64,000 nt of DNA from Castellaniella defragrans (lineage in GTDB: Bacteria; Pseudomonadota; Gammaproteobacteria; Burkholderiales; Burkholderiaceae_B): the NCBI RefSeq assembly GCF_014203015.1, contig NZ_JACHIB010000018.1, positions 53,340 to 117,339 on the forward strand, read 5' to 3'. A model generated the notes under the pieces. The model had not been told where the DNA came from, searched no databases, and saw only the letters and a program-made list of their open reading frames with translations. Both the position numbers and the translations under genes were made by a program. Of the stretch, positions 8,427-17,329 are shown piece after piece (position 1 is the first letter of the stretch; each line of letters begins with the position of its first letter).

Positions 8427-9917
8427 ATGGACAACCGGCTCGCTTCGATCGACCTGGGCTCGAACACCTTCCGGCTATCCATCGGCCGCGTCGTGCGCCA
8501 CGGCGGCAGCGCCCAGATCTACGCCGAAGACAAGCTGCGCGAGCTGGTCGCCCTGGCCAACGGCCTGGACGAGCACAAGCGCATCGACGCCGCCACGGTG
8601 GAGCAGGCCCTGGCGGCGCTGCGGCGCTTCGGCGAGCGGCTGCGCGGGTTCTCCCCCGCCAACGTCCGCGCCGTGGCCACCAACACCTTCCGGGTGGCGC
8701 GCAACGCGGCCGAGATCCTGCCGGCGGCGGAGCGCGCCCTGGGCTTCCCGATCGAAATCATCTCCGGCCAGGAAGAAGCCCGCCTGATCTACCTGGGCGT
8801 GATCCAGGACCTGCCGCCCTCGGACCACCGCAGGCTGGTGATCGACATCGGCGGCGGCTCCACCGAATTCATCATCGGGCGGCGCGACCAGCCCCTGGAG
8901 CTGGCCTCGCTGGAGCTGGGCTGTACCACCTGGACGCGGCAGTTCTTCCCCCAGGGCCGCGTCACCGAAGCCCGCATGAGCCAGGCGGTGCTGGCGGCGC
9001 GCGGCGCCATCGAAACCATCGCCAGCCGCTACCGCGGCACGGGCTGGCAGGAAGCCTACGGCTCCTCGGGCACCGCCAAGGGCCTGCTGGCCGTCCTGGT
9101 CGAAAACGGCCTCAGTCCGCGCGACATCACCCTGGACGGCATGGAACGGCTGAGCGCCGCCCTGGCGCGCGCCGGCGAGGTCCGCCTGCAGGACTGGGCC
9201 GGCCTGAAGCCCGAGCGCGTGCCGGTGCTGCCCGGCGGCCTGGCCATCATGATCGCCGCGTTCCGGGAACTGGGCATCGAGCGGATGCGGGCGGGCGACG
9301 GCGCCCTGCGCATCGGCGTGCTGCACGACCTGCTGGGCCGCGATTCGCACCAGGACCGGCGCGACGAGACCGTGCGCCAGATGCGCGGCCGCTACCAGCT
9401 CGACACGGCCCAGGCCGGCTTCGTGCGCAGCCTGGCGCTGCAGCTGTTCGACCAGCTCGGACTGGGCGACGAGCCCGACACGGCCGAGCTGCGGCGCGCG
9501 CTGGGCTGGACGGCCGAACTGCACGAAATCGGCCTGGCGATCGCCCGCAACGATTATCACAAGCACAGCGCCTACATCCTGGAACACGCCGACATGCCGG
9601 GCTTTTCGCACGACGACCAGCGGCTGCTGGCCTTTCTCGCGCTGGGCCACCAGGGGCGCCTGGCCAAGGTCCGCCGCTACGCGCCCGACCGCGCGCGCTG
9701 GCTGGCCCTGTGCTGCCTGCGCCTGGCGGTCCTGCTGCTGCGCCGCCGCGAGGCCCTGGGTCCCCTGGCGCTGCGCCTGCAGGCCCAGGACCTGCGCATC
9801 GCCCTGCGCATCCCGGCGGGCTGGCTGGCCGCCCGCCCCCTGAGCGGCTTCCAGTTGAAGAAGGAAGCGGCGATCTGGCGCAAGGCCGGTTTCGCGCTGG
9901 ACATCATCGAAAGCTGA
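8427..9917 (+). CDS. ppx: Exopolyphosphatase / guanosine pentaphosphate phosphatase
   Basis: A 496-residue Ppx/GppA phosphatase of the actin-like ATPase fold, which removes terminal phosphate from polyphosphate. Phosphate-1 motif: SIDLGSNTFRLSIGRV. Catalytic region: FPIEIISGQEEARLIYLGV with the conserved Glu. Phosphate-2 motif: VIDIGGGSTEFIIG. Then YGSSGTAKGL and GLAIMIAAFRELG. The C-terminal half has the HD-like helical region (AELHEIGLAIARNDYHKHSA). The ATG at 8427 was chosen over the GTG at 8406 because of the TATAAT at 8392. It is divergent from ppk, so synthesis and breakdown of polyphosphate are encoded side by side. Confidence 0.95.
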   Translation: MDNRLASIDLGSNTFRLSIGRVVRHGGSAQIYAEDKLRELVALANGLDEHKRIDAATVEQALAALRRFGERLRGFSPANVRAVATNTFRVARNAAEILPAAERALGFPIEIISGQEEARLIYLGVIQDLPPSDHRRLVIDIGGGSTEFIIGRRDQPLELASLELGCTTWTRQFFPQGRVTEARMSQAVLAARGAIETIASRYRGTGWQEAYGSSGTAKGLLAVLVENGLSPRDITLDGMERLSAALARAGEVRLQDWAGLKPERVPVLPGGLAIMIAAFRELGIERMRAGDGALRIGVLHDLLGRDSHQDRRDETVRQMRGRYQLDTAQAGFVRSLALQLFDQLGLGDEPDTAELRRALGWTAELHEIGLAIARNDYHKHSAYILEHADMPGFSHDDQRLLAFLALGHQGRLAKVRRYAPDRARWLALCCLRLAVLLLRRREALGPLALRLQAQDLRIALRIPAGWLAARPLSGFQLKKEAAIWRKAGFALDIIES

Positions 9918-9988
9918 ACGCGCCGGGCGCCGGAAAGCCGGGCCGGTCGCCCTGGCCGGGCGGGCAGCCGGCGCGCCGGTCTCGCCCG

Positions 9989-10024
9989 ATCGGTCCCGAA
10001 ATGCCTAATCGATCCCGAAATGCC
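9989..10024. repeat. Short direct repeat across the olsB stop
   Basis: ATCGGTCCCGAAATGCC (9989-10005) and ATCGATCCCGAAATGCC (10008-10024) match at 16 of 17 bases and flank the olsB stop codon (TAG at 10007-10005, minus strand). The last codons of olsB (HFGID) are thus echoed just after the stop as HFGTD. It looks like a small local duplication. Confidence 0.7.
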
Positions 10025-10790
10025 GCCGGTAGCGGGCGTCCAGCCGTTCCAGATCCAGCAGGATCGGGAAATCGGCGGTGTGGAAATCCGGATCCCAGGC
10101 GGGCGCGCCGCAGATCGTCGCGCCCAGGGCCAGATAGCCCTTGATGAGCGGCGGCACCCGCGCCGGCAGGGCGCTGTCCAGCCGGTCCACCGGATAGGGA
10201 TGCAGCGGGCGGATGCGCGGCACGTCGGGATTGCGCGCCATCAGGGCGCGCGCCCGGCGCCAGACCTCCGAGGCCGTGGCGCCGCCGTCGCGCAGGCTGA
10301 CGCTGGCGCAGCCCAGCATGTAGCGGTAGCCCCCCCGCTTCATCACCTGGGCCAGTCCCGACCACAGCAGCATGATGGCCGTGCCGTGCCGGAATCCGGC
10401 ATCGATGCAGGAGCGGCCGACCTCGACCAGCCACGGACGCAGCGCCGCCAGCGGCTCCAGGTCGAATTCGGACTCGGAGTAATAGCCGCCCGCCTGGCGC
10501 GCGGCTTCGGGCGTGAGCAGCCGGTAGGTGCCCACCACCCGGCCGGTGCCCAGTTCGCGCACCATGAAATGCACGCACCAGGGATCGAAGCGGTCCACGT
10601 CGCGGTCGCCCACGGCCTGGGGGAACACCGCGCCCATGTCCTCCGTGAACACCCGGAAGCGCAGGCGCTGCAGGGCTTCCAGGTCCGCCTGCGTGCGCGC
10701 GACGGTCAGGGCCAGTCCGCCGGCCTCGGCCCCGGGCCAGTCTATGCGTTTCATCGATCCCGCGTGCAGGGAAGAAGCGAGGGCGAGCAT
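10005..10790 (-). CDS. olsB: Ornithine lipid N-acyltransferase OlsB-like (GNAT fold)
   Basis: A 261-residue protein of the OlsB/hemolysin-like acyltransferase family, which transfers a 3-hydroxyacyl group from acyl carrier protein to the alpha-amino group of ornithine in ornithine-lipid synthesis. Family features: LRFRVFTEDMGA, DRDVDRFDPWCVHFMVRE, VVGTYRLLTPEAA, YYSESEFDLEPL, EVGRSCIDAGFRHGTAIMLL and the C-terminal PLIKGYLALGATICGAPAWD. No olsA (the second acyltransferase) lies next to it. The start could be 10790 or the internal ATG at 10754; neither has a strong ribosome site. It converges on ppx. Confidence 0.82.
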   Translation of the reverse strand: MLALASSLHAGSMKRIDWPGAEAGGLALTVARTQADLEALQRLRFRVFTEDMGAVFPQAVGDRDVDRFDPWCVHFMVRELGTGRVVGTYRLLTPEAARQAGGYYSESEFDLEPLAALRPWLVEVGRSCIDAGFRHGTAIMLLWSGLAQVMKRGGYRYMLGCASVSLRDGGATASEVWRRARALMARNPDVPRIRPLHPYPVDRLDSALPARVPPLIKGYLALGATICGAPAWDPDFHTADFPILLDLERLDARYRRHFGID

Positions 10791-10862
10791 GGCGGATTCC
10801 CGGAAGTCACGATATCGGGGATATTCTGCCGATGCTCTGTGTGAATCATGTGACAGCGGCGT

Positions 10863-12203
10863 TCAGGCCAGCTTGACCGCCACGAGCCGGCGCACGCCTT
10901 CCTCGGCCAGGGCCTCGTCGTCGGCCTCGACCATGAGGCGCAGCTTGGGTTCGGTGCCCGAGGCGCGGATCAGCACCCGGCCGCGCTCGCCGAGCGACGC
11001 GCGCACCGCGTCCGAGGCTTCCTTCAGGCCCGCGTGCGTCTGCCAGTCCAGCCCCGGCGCGAGCGGCACGTTGACCATCTTCTGGGCGTACATGGACAGG
11101 TCGGCCACCAGGTCCGCCAGCGAGGCGCCGGCGTGCCGCATGGCCGCCAGCACCTGCAGGGCGGCCACGATGCCGTCGCCCGTGGTGTGGCGGTCCAGGC
11201 ACAGCAGGTGGCCGGAGCTTTCGCCGCCGTACAGCCAGCCGCGCTGGCGCAGAACTTCCAGCACGTAGCGATCGCCGACCTTGGCGCGCTCGAACGGGAT
11301 GCCGAGCTCGCGCATGCGGCGCTCGAAGCCGAAGTTGGTCATCAGCGTGCCGACCACCCCCTGGATGGGCTGCGTGCGGGCGCGGTCGCGCACGATGGCG
11401 TAGAGCAGCTCGTCGCCGTTGAACAGGCGCCCGGTGGCGTCCACCATCTGCAGGCGGTCGGCGTCGCCGTCCAGGGCGACGCCCAGGTCCGCCCCCTGGG
11501 CCGCCACGGCGGCGACCAGGGTCTCGGGATGAGTGGCGCCGACCTTTTCATTGATGTTGAAGCCGTCGGGCTCGCAGCCGATCACGGAGACCTCGGCCCC
11601 CAGCTCGCGGAACACGTGCGGCGCAATGTGGTAGGCGGCGCCGTTGGCCGCGTCCACCACGATCTTCAGGCCCTGCAGGTCCAGTTCGCTGGGGAAGGTG
11701 CTCTTGCAGAATTCGATGTAGCGGCCGGCCGCGTCGCTGATGCGCCGCGCGCGCCCCAGGCCGGCCGAATCGGCGCAGCCCAGCGGCTCGTCCAGCAGGG
11801 CCTCGATGGCGGCCTCGGTCTCGTCGGGCAGCTTGGTGCCGGCCGCGGAGAAGAACTTGATGCCATTGTCGTAGTGCGGATTGTGGGACGCGCTGATGAC
11901 GATGCCGGCCGCCAGGCGCCAGGCGCGGGTCAGGTAGGCCACCGCCGGCGTGGGGATCGGGCCGGCCAGCATCACGTCCACCCCGGCGGCCGACAGGCCG
12001 GCCTCCAGCGCGGATTCCAGCATGTAGCCGGAGATGCGGGTGTCCTTGCCGATGACCACGGTCGGCCGCCCGGCCGACACGGCCCCGCGCGCCAGCACGC
12101 GGCCGGCCGCATAGCCCAGCCGCAGGGCGAATTCGGCGTTGATCCGATCGCCGCCGACGATGCCGCGCACCCCGTCGGTCCCGAAATACTTGCGTGCGCT
12201 CAT
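10863..12203 (-). CDS. glmM: Phosphoglucosamine mutase
   Basis: A 446-residue alpha-D-phosphohexomutase that turns glucosamine-6-phosphate into glucosamine-1-phosphate for cell-wall precursor synthesis. [10 protein letters not shown] at the N-terminus, the phosphoserine loop [16 protein letters not shown] near residue 103, the metal-binding DGDADR of [13 protein letters not shown], the sugar-binding GGESSGHL, and the phosphate-binding [14 protein letters not shown] are all present. The ATG at 12203 has GAGGAG upstream and overlaps the folP stop (ATGA), so the two are translationally coupled. Last gene of rlmE-ftsH-folP-glmM. Confidence 0.97.
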   Translation of the reverse strand: MSARKYFGTDGVRGIVGGDRINAEFALRLGYAAGRVLARGAVSAGRPTVVIGKDTRISGYMLESALEAGLSAAGVDVMLAGPIPTPAVAYLTRAWRLAAGIVISASHNPHYDNGIKFFSAAGTKLPDETEAAIEALLDEPLGCADSAGLGRARRISDAAGRYIEFCKSTFPSELDLQGLKIVVDAANGAAYHIAPHVFRELGAEVSVIGCEPDGFNINEKVGATHPETLVAAVAAQGADLGVALDGDADRLQMVDATGRLFNGDELLYAIVRDRARTQPIQGVVGTLMTNFGFERRMRELGIPFERAKVGDRYVLEVLRQRGWLYGGESSGHLLCLDRHTTGDGIVAALQVLAAMRHAGASLADLVADLSMYAQKMVNVPLAPGLDWQTHAGLKEASDAVRASLGERGRVLIRASGTEPKLRLMVEADDEALAEEGVRRLVAVKLA

Positions 12204-13039
12204 GCACGGACTCCTCGTTCGACGGCCGACCATACCCGCAGGGCATCCACGGTGTCGGCCACATCATGGACGCGCAGGATGTGCGCGCCCCGCACCGCGC
12301 CAGCCAGGGCCGCCGCCACGCTGCCGCCCAGGCGCCGGGACGCGGGACGCCCCGTGACGGCGCCGATCATGGACTTGCGCGACAGGCCCAGCAGGCTGGG
12401 GTAATCCTGCCCCACGGCCTGCGGCAACTGCCGCAGCAGGGTGTAATTGTGCGCCGCGGTCTTGCCGAAGCCGAAGCCGGGATCGAGCACGATGCGGTCG
12501 GCCGCGATGCCGGCCTGGCGCAGGCGCCGCGCGCCCTGGTCCAGGTAGGCGCGGACTTCCGTGACCACGTCCTGGTAGGACGGCGCGTCCTGCATGGTGC
12601 GCGGCTCGCCGCGCATGTGCATCAGGCACAGCGCGCAATCGGCATCGGCCACGGCCTCGACCGCCCCGGGCGCCGCAAAGCCGCCGATGTCGTTGATCAT
12701 GTCGGCCCCCGCCTCCAGGGCGGCCCGCATCACGGAGGGCTTGCAGGTGTCCACGGACAGCGGCACGCCGCAGTCGCGCAGGGCCTCGATCACGGGCAGG
12801 ATGCGGCGCAGTTCCTCGTCGGCGGGGACCGCCTGGGCGCCGGGCCGGGTGGACTCGCCGCCGATGTCGAGCAGGTCGGCGCCTTCCTCGACCAGGAGGC
12901 GCCCATGGGCGATGGCCTCGTCAGCCCGGAAGTGGGCATTGCCGTCGGAAAACGAATCCGGCGTGACGTTGACGATCCCCATGACCAGCGGGCGTTCCAG
13001 GGACAAGCGGAAACGCCCGCACTGAAGGTGGTCATGCAT
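12200..13039 (-). CDS. folP: Dihydropteroate synthase
   Basis: A 279-residue TIM-barrel enzyme that condenses p-aminobenzoate with hydroxymethyldihydropterin diphosphate in folate synthesis. Motifs: [27 protein letters not shown] (pterin/PABA loop), [24 protein letters not shown] and GLSRKSMIG. Length is normal. It lies 18 nt after ftsH and overlaps glmM by 4 nt, the gene order known from Escherichia coli. Confidence 0.97.
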   Translation of the reverse strand: MHDHLQCGRFRLSLERPLVMGIVNVTPDSFSDGNAHFRADEAIAHGRLLVEEGADLLDIGGESTRPGAQAVPADEELRRILPVIEALRDCGVPLSVDTCKPSVMRAALEAGADMINDIGGFAAPGAVEAVADADCALCLMHMRGEPRTMQDAPSYQDVVTEVRAYLDQGARRLRQAGIAADRIVLDPGFGFGKTAAHNYTLLRQLPQAVGQDYPSLLGLSRKSMIGAVTGRPASRRLGGSVAAALAGAVRGAHILRVHDVADTVDALRVWSAVERGVRA

Positions 13040-13057
13040 AGGAGGCCGGCGGTCGGA

Positions 13058-14962
13058 TCAAACCGGCGTCGCGGCGGCGCCCTTGTCGTTGCTGGCGGCC
13101 GGCAGGCCGGCCGACGGGGCCTGCGGCGGCGTGTCGCCCCCCGAGGACGGCGGCTGCGGCGCGCGCGGCGGACGGCCGGCCATGATGTCGTCGATCTGCT
13201 CGGCGTCGATGGTTTCCCATTCGAGCAGGGCCTTGGCCATGGCGTGCATCTTGTCCTGGTTGGACTCGATCAGGGTGCGCGCCACGCTGTACTGCTCGTC
13301 GATGATGCGGCGGATCTCGGAATCGACCTTCTGCATGGTGGCTTCGGACACGTGCGTGGTCTTGGTCACGCTGCGGCCCAGGAAGACCTCGCCCTCGTTC
13401 TCGGCGTACACCACGGGCCCGAGGGAGTCGGTCATGCCGTAGCGCGTGACGATGTCGCGCGCGATGGCGGTGGCGCGCTCGAAGTCGTTGGAGGCGCCGG
13501 TGGTCATCTGGCCCATGAAGACTTCTTCCGCGATGCGGCCGCCGAACAGCACCGCGATGGTGTTCAGCAGGCGTTCCTTGTCCATGCTGTAGCGGTCGCC
13601 CTCGGGCAGCTGCATCGTCACCCCCAGCGCGCGGCCGCGCGGGATGATGGTGACCTTGTGCACCGGATCGGTCTTGGGCAGAAGGCGCGCCACCAGCGCG
13701 TGGCCGGATTCGTGGTAGGCCGTGTTGCGGCGTTCTTCTTCCGGCATGATCAGGGAGCGGCGCTCCGCGCCCATGATGATCTTGTCCTTGGCCTTTTCCA
13801 GGTCGGACATGTCCACGGTGCGGCCGTTGCGGCGCGCGGCGAACAGCGCGGCCTCGTTGATCAGGTTGGCCAGGTCGGCGCCGGAAAAGCCCGGGGTGCC
13901 GCGCGCCAGCACGTTCGGATCGACGTTCTGGGCGATGGGGACCTTGCGCATGTGCACCTTCAGGATCTGCTCGCGGCCGCGGATGTCGGGCAGCGACACG
14001 ACCACCTGGCGGTCGAAGCGGCCCGGGCGCAGCAGCGCCGGGTCCAGCACGTCGGGCCGGTTGGTGGCGGCGATCACCAGCACGCCCTGGCCGGTCTCGA
14101 AGCCGTCCATTTCGACCAGCAGCTGGTTCAGGGTCTGCTCGCGTTCGTCGTTGCCCCCGCCCAGGCCGGCGCCGCGCTGGCGGCCCACGGCGTCGATTTC
14201 ATCGATGAAGATGATGCAGGGGGACTGCTTTTTCGCGTTCTCGAACATGTCGCGCACGCGGGCCGCGCCCACGCCGACGAACATCTCGACGAAATCCGAG
14301 CCCGAGATGCTGAAGAACGGCACCTTGGCCTCGCCGGCGATGGCCTTGGCGAGCAGGGTCTTGCCGGTGCCCGGAGGGCCGACCATCAGCACGCCGCGCG
14401 GAATGCGGCCGCCCAGGCGCTGGAACTTGGTGGGATCGCGCAGGAAATCGACCAGTTCCTGGACGTCTTCCTTGGCCTCGTCGCAGCCGGCGACGTCGGC
14501 GAAGGTGATGTTGTTGTTGTTTTCGTCCAGCATGCGCGCGCGCGACTTGCCGAAGCTGAAGGCCCCGCCCTTGCCGCCGCCCTGCATCTGGCGCATGAAG
14601 AAGATCCAGACCCCGATCAGCAGCAGCATCGGGAACCAGGAGATGAACAGGCTGGTGAGGAAGGAAGGCTCTTCGCGGGCCTTGCCGGAGACCTGCACGC
14701 CGTTCTTCACCAGTTCGGGGACCATCCAGAGGTCGCCCGGCGAGGTCAGGCTGTAGGAACGGCCGGATTCCGGCGACACGTAGATCGTGTCGCCCTGGAT
14801 GTCGACCTTGTTGATGCGGCCGGCGCGGGCATCGTTCATGAATTGCGTGTAGCTGACCGAATCCCCGCTCGTGACCGGATGTCCGTCGAACTGCTTGAAC
14901 ACCGTGAAGAGCACGAGCGCGATCACCAGCCAGACCGCAACCTTGGAAAACGAGTTGTTCAA
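13058..14962 (-). CDS. ftsH: ATP-dependent zinc metalloprotease FtsH
   Basis: A 634-residue membrane-anchored AAA+ protease that degrades membrane and short-lived cytosolic proteins. The TTG at 14962-14960 is chosen as start: AGGAGG lies 6 nt upstream and the protein then begins (M)[20 protein letters not shown], the normal FtsH start. Two membrane segments (about 6-26 and 110-130) flank a periplasmic part. Walker A is GPPGTGKT near 195, Walker [16 protein letters not shown], second region of homology [20 protein letters not shown], and the zinc site HESGH near 416. The tail is Pro/Gly-rich ([16 protein letters not shown]). Located between rlmE and folP. Confidence 0.97.
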   Translation of the reverse strand: MNNSFSKVAVWLVIALVLFTVFKQFDGHPVTSGDSVSYTQFMNDARAGRINKVDIQGDTIYVSPESGRSYSLTSPGDLWMVPELVKNGVQVSGKAREEPSFLTSLFISWFPMLLLIGVWIFFMRQMQGGGKGGAFSFGKSRARMLDENNNNITFADVAGCDEAKEDVQELVDFLRDPTKFQRLGGRIPRGVLMVGPPGTGKTLLAKAIAGEAKVPFFSISGSDFVEMFVGVGAARVRDMFENAKKQSPCIIFIDEIDAVGRQRGAGLGGGNDEREQTLNQLLVEMDGFETGQGVLVIAATNRPDVLDPALLRPGRFDRQVVVSLPDIRGREQILKVHMRKVPIAQNVDPNVLARGTPGFSGADLANLINEAALFAARRNGRTVDMSDLEKAKDKIIMGAERRSLIMPEEERRNTAYHESGHALVARLLPKTDPVHKVTIIPRGRALGVTMQLPEGDRYSMDKERLLNTIAVLFGGRIAEEVFMGQMTTGASNDFERATAIARDIVTRYGMTDSLGPVVYAENEGEVFLGRSVTKTTHVSEATMQKVDSEIRRIIDEQYSVARTLIESNQDKMHAMAKALLEWETIDAEQIDDIMAGRPPRAPQPPSSGGDTPPQAPSAGLPAASNDKGAAATPV

Positions 14963-15103
14963 AGCCAACCTCCTGGGTATGTACCGCTGCCCGCCCATCG
15001 CCCGCGCGCGGCGTCCGGCGGCGCGCAATTACAACAAGCTGACAAATACGTCAATGCTTCATTCTACCTGAATCCGCCGCACGGACGCAGTGGACGGGCC
15101 CGC

Positions 15104-15808
15104 TCAGGAATCGGTCCGCGGGGACCGGTCCGCGTCCGGCGCATCGGGGCGGCCCGCAAGCCGCGACGCGGCGGTTTCCTTCAAGCCGCGGCCGATGAGG
15201 AAGGTCTCGGAGGATTCGTCCCGCGACGCCTTGGGCTTGCGCTCGACCACGCGGACGAAATGCTGCTTGAACATCTGCACGATCTGGGAAAACCCGCTGC
15301 CGTGAAAGGCCTTGACGATCAGGGCGCCGTCCGGCTTGAGATGGGCGCAGGCGAATTCCAGCGCCAGTTCGCAGACGTGGGCGATGCGGGCGGAATCCGC
15401 CGAGGCCACACCCGATAGATTGGGGGCCATGTCGGAAATCACAAGGTCCACGGGCCGGCCTGCCAGACGCGCGTGCAATTGCGCCAGGATGGCGTCCTCG
15501 CGGAAGTCGCCCTGGATGAACTCGACCCCGGCGACGGGCTCCATGGGCAGCAGGTCGAGCGCCAGCACGCGGCCGTCGATCGCGCCGCCCGCGGCCAGCA
15601 GGCGCTCGCGCACCACCTGCGACCAGCTGCCCGGGGCCGAGCCCAGGTCCACGACCACGTCGCCGCGCCGCAGCAGCTTTTCCGTGTCCAGGATCTCGGT
15701 CAGCTTGAAGGCGGCGCGGGCGCGGTAGCCCTTCTGTTGCGCCATTTTGACGTAAGGGTCTTGAATATGCCGCTGGACCCAGGCTTTGGAGAATTTTTTC
15801 TTGGCCAT
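15104..15808 (-). CDS. rlmE: 23S rRNA 2'-O-methyltransferase RlmE
   Basis: A 234-residue SAM-dependent methyltransferase (RrmJ/FtsJ), which methylates U2552 of 23S rRNA. Motif I is [15 protein letters not shown]; the K-D-K-E tetrad is supported by the Lys near [16 protein letters not shown], the Asp of [11 protein letters not shown], the Lys of [11 protein letters not shown] and the Glu near [10 protein letters not shown]. The C-terminal tail of about 25 residues is Asp/Arg-rich and unusual. First gene of rlmE-ftsH-folP-glmM; its start codon is only 17 bp from the divergent yhbY start, so its promoter must overlap yhbY coding sequence. Confidence 0.96.
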   Translation of the reverse strand: MAKKKFSKAWVQRHIQDPYVKMAQQKGYRARAAFKLTEILDTEKLLRRGDVVVDLGSAPGSWSQVVRERLLAAGGAIDGRVLALDLLPMEPVAGVEFIQGDFREDAILAQLHARLAGRPVDLVISDMAPNLSGVASADSARIAHVCELALEFACAHLKPDGALIVKAFHGSGFSQIVQMFKQHFVRVVERKPKASRDESSETFLIGRGLKETAASRLAGRPDAPDADRSPRTDS

Positions 15809-15825
15809 TCTCGTACAATTCCACT

Positions 15826-16461
15826 ATGCCGAAACTCGAACTGACCTCTCAGCAGCGCAGCGCCCTGCGCGCCGCCGCTCATCCCCTGCATCCCGTCGTC
15901 CTGATCGGCGACCGCGGCCTGACCGCCGCCGTGCTGGAAGAAATCGACCGCACCCTGGCGGCCCATGAACTGATCAAGATCCGCGTCGCCGGCGCCGAGC
16001 GCGACGCACGCGACGCGATGCTGGCGGAAATCTGCGAAACGCTGTCTTGCGCCGCAGTGCATCATCTCGGCAAAACGCTGATTATCTATCGGCCCGATCC
16101 GCTCGCGCAACAAGCCGCCCAGGCGGCCGAAAACGCCACCCGGGCCGTGCGCCGGAAATCCGAACCCTACGTGCCCAAGAAACAGGCGGCGCAGCCGCGC
16201 GCCGCCCGCCCCGCCGCATCCAGGCGCGCCGCCGGCGCGGACAGGGACGACACGCCCGCGCGCGGAGAAAACCGCCCCGGCGGGCGATCCGCCGCCGACA
16301 CGGGCCGGCCGGCCCGCCCGGCCGACGCCCGGGGCGCCGGCAAGCCGGCGCGGGGCGGCCGCGCGGACGCGGGCCACGGCATCCCGCGCCGCACCGGCAG
16401 CGGCAGCGCGCTTTCGCTGCGTGCGGGCGCGCGCCGCGGCGGCCGCACGGGCCGGGGCTGA
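15826..16461 (+). CDS. yhbY: YhbY family RNA-binding protein with long basic tail
   Basis: A 211-residue protein. Residues 1-100 form a CRM (CRS1-YhbY) domain with LTSQQRSALRAAAHPLHPVV, the GxxG-type loop LIGDRGLTAAVLEEI, ELIKIRV and LGKTLIIYRP; the family binds pre-50S ribosomal RNA. Residues 125-211 are a low-complexity Arg/Ala/Gly/Pro tail, about twice the usual length of a stand-alone YhbY, and probably disordered and RNA-binding. It is divergent from rlmE and converges on greA; the trio yhbY, rlmE, greA is a known neighbourhood. A TACAAT at 15811-15816 could be its -10 element. Confidence 0.9.
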   Translation: MPKLELTSQQRSALRAAAHPLHPVVLIGDRGLTAAVLEEIDRTLAAHELIKIRVAGAERDARDAMLAEICETLSCAAVHHLGKTLIIYRPDPLAQQAAQAAENATRAVRRKSEPYVPKKQAAQPRAARPAASRRAAGADRDDTPARGENRPGGRSAADTGRPARPADARGAGKPARGGRADAGHGIPRRTGSGSALSLRAGARRGGRTGRG

Positions 16462-16475
16462 TTATCCGCAGCTGA

Positions 16476-16952
16476 CTATTCGTAGCTGACGGAACAGACC
16501 TCGTATTCGCGCACGCCGGCCGGCGCGCGCACTTCGACCACGTCGCCCTCGCTCTTGCCGATCAGCGCCCGCGCCACGGGGCTGGACACGGAGATCATGT
16601 TGGCGCGGATGTCGGCTTCCAGGTCGCCGACGATCTGGTAGGTGAGGCGTTCGCCCGATTCCAGGTCCTCGATCTCGACGGTCGCGCCGAACACGGCCTG
16701 GCCGGACACGTCCAGTTCGGCCGGATTGATGATCTGGGCGTTGGAGAGGGTGCTTTCCAGTTCCTGGATGCGGCCCTCGATGAAGCCCTGGCGCTCGCGC
16801 GCGGCATCGTATTCGGCGTTTTCGGACAAATCACCCTGGGCCCGCGCTTCGGCGATGGCGTTGATGACTTCGGGGCGCTCGACTGTCTTCAGACGATGCA
16901 ATTCAGCTTGTAAGCGCTCTGCCCCGCGAGCGGTCAAAGGGATCGCAGCCAT
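16476..16952 (-). CDS. greA: Transcription elongation factor GreA
   Basis: A 158-residue factor that enters the RNA polymerase secondary channel and stimulates cleavage of backtracked transcripts. The N-terminal coiled coil ([17 protein letters not shown] to [12 protein letters not shown]) carries the acidic tip [13 protein letters not shown] with the catalytic Asp/Glu. The C-terminal FKBP-like domain has [24 protein letters not shown] and [14 protein letters not shown]. Length is exactly typical. AGGAA precedes the ATG. A terminator-like hairpin sits in its leader. Confidence 0.97.
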   Translation of the reverse strand: MAAIPLTARGAERLQAELHRLKTVERPEVINAIAEARAQGDLSENAEYDAARERQGFIEGRIQELESTLSNAQIINPAELDVSGQAVFGATVEIEDLESGERLTYQIVGDLEADIRANMISVSSPVARALIGKSEGDVVEVRAPAGVREYEVCSVSYE

Positions 16953-16963
16953 AGTTCCTGACT

Positions 16964-16994
16964 CAAAAGTAAAAGACGCCCCATGCGCGGGGCG
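16964..16994 (-). terminator. Terminator-like hairpin in the greA leader
   Basis: On the minus strand CGCCCC-GCGCAT-GGGGCG (16994-16977) forms a 6-bp GC stem and is followed by TCTTTTACTTTTG. The hairpin ends only about 25 nt before the greA ATG. It therefore lies in the leader of greA rather than after an upstream gene and could attenuate greA. Confidence 0.7.
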
Positions 16995-17142
16995 CCTGAC
17001 AACGAAAGAAGATGGGCGAAAGGTGGTGGTTCCGGCCCTCTGGGGGCTGCCTGGCCATGCGCGCCCGCTAGGGGCCTATGAGGGACGGTCGTGGCATGGC
17101 GCCATCCGCATCCCGACCAGGTGGCCTGCCGGCTCGCCCGTG
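16995..17142. other. Upstream part of the greA - uraA gap, no gene seen
   Basis: The gap between greA and the permease gene (16953-17329) is 377 bp. Besides the two terminator-like hairpins listed separately it contains no convincing reading frame or RNA gene. The greA promoter should lie here, but I see no clear -35/-10 pair. The stretch 17270-17335 has a repeated ATCGGATGATC-like word (GCGCATCGGATGATCGCG, GCCCATCGGATGATCACA, GCCCATCAGATCACGG) just beyond the permease stop. Confidence 0.5.
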
Positions 17143-17165
17143 AAAAACCCCGGCCGAAACCGGGG
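17143..17165 (-). terminator. Intrinsic terminator after the nucleobase permease gene
   Basis: On the minus strand CCCCGG-TTTCGG-CCGGGG is followed by TTTTT (17147-17143). A 6-bp GC stem plus five T residues is a classic intrinsic terminator, placed about 165 nt beyond the permease stop. It would separate the car/permease transcripts from greA. Confidence 0.85.
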
Positions 17166-17329
17166 TGCTTGAGGGGTATTGTGGGCAATCCGGAAAGAAA
17201 AAGCAAGCCCCGCGCCGCGCACGCGGCCCCCGGGGTCAGGGCGCGGATCCGCGGACCCGGAGAGCGGATCGGATCACATCGGACCGCGGCGCATCGGATG
17301 ATCGCGGCCCATCGGATGATCACAGCCCA

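Noticed and set aside
15101..15131. Fourth copy of the structured repeat near the rlmE stop (GGTCC-GCGG-GGACC)
   Set aside because: The loop differs (GCGG), the stem is short, it lies inside the rlmE coding region and not after the stop, and the second module is absent.
12194..15418. Plus-strand open frame of over 1000 codons across folP and ftsH
   Set aside because: It spans two genes on the other strand and a gap, is rich in His/Ala/Gly/Arg and has no family motif; a high-GC artefact.
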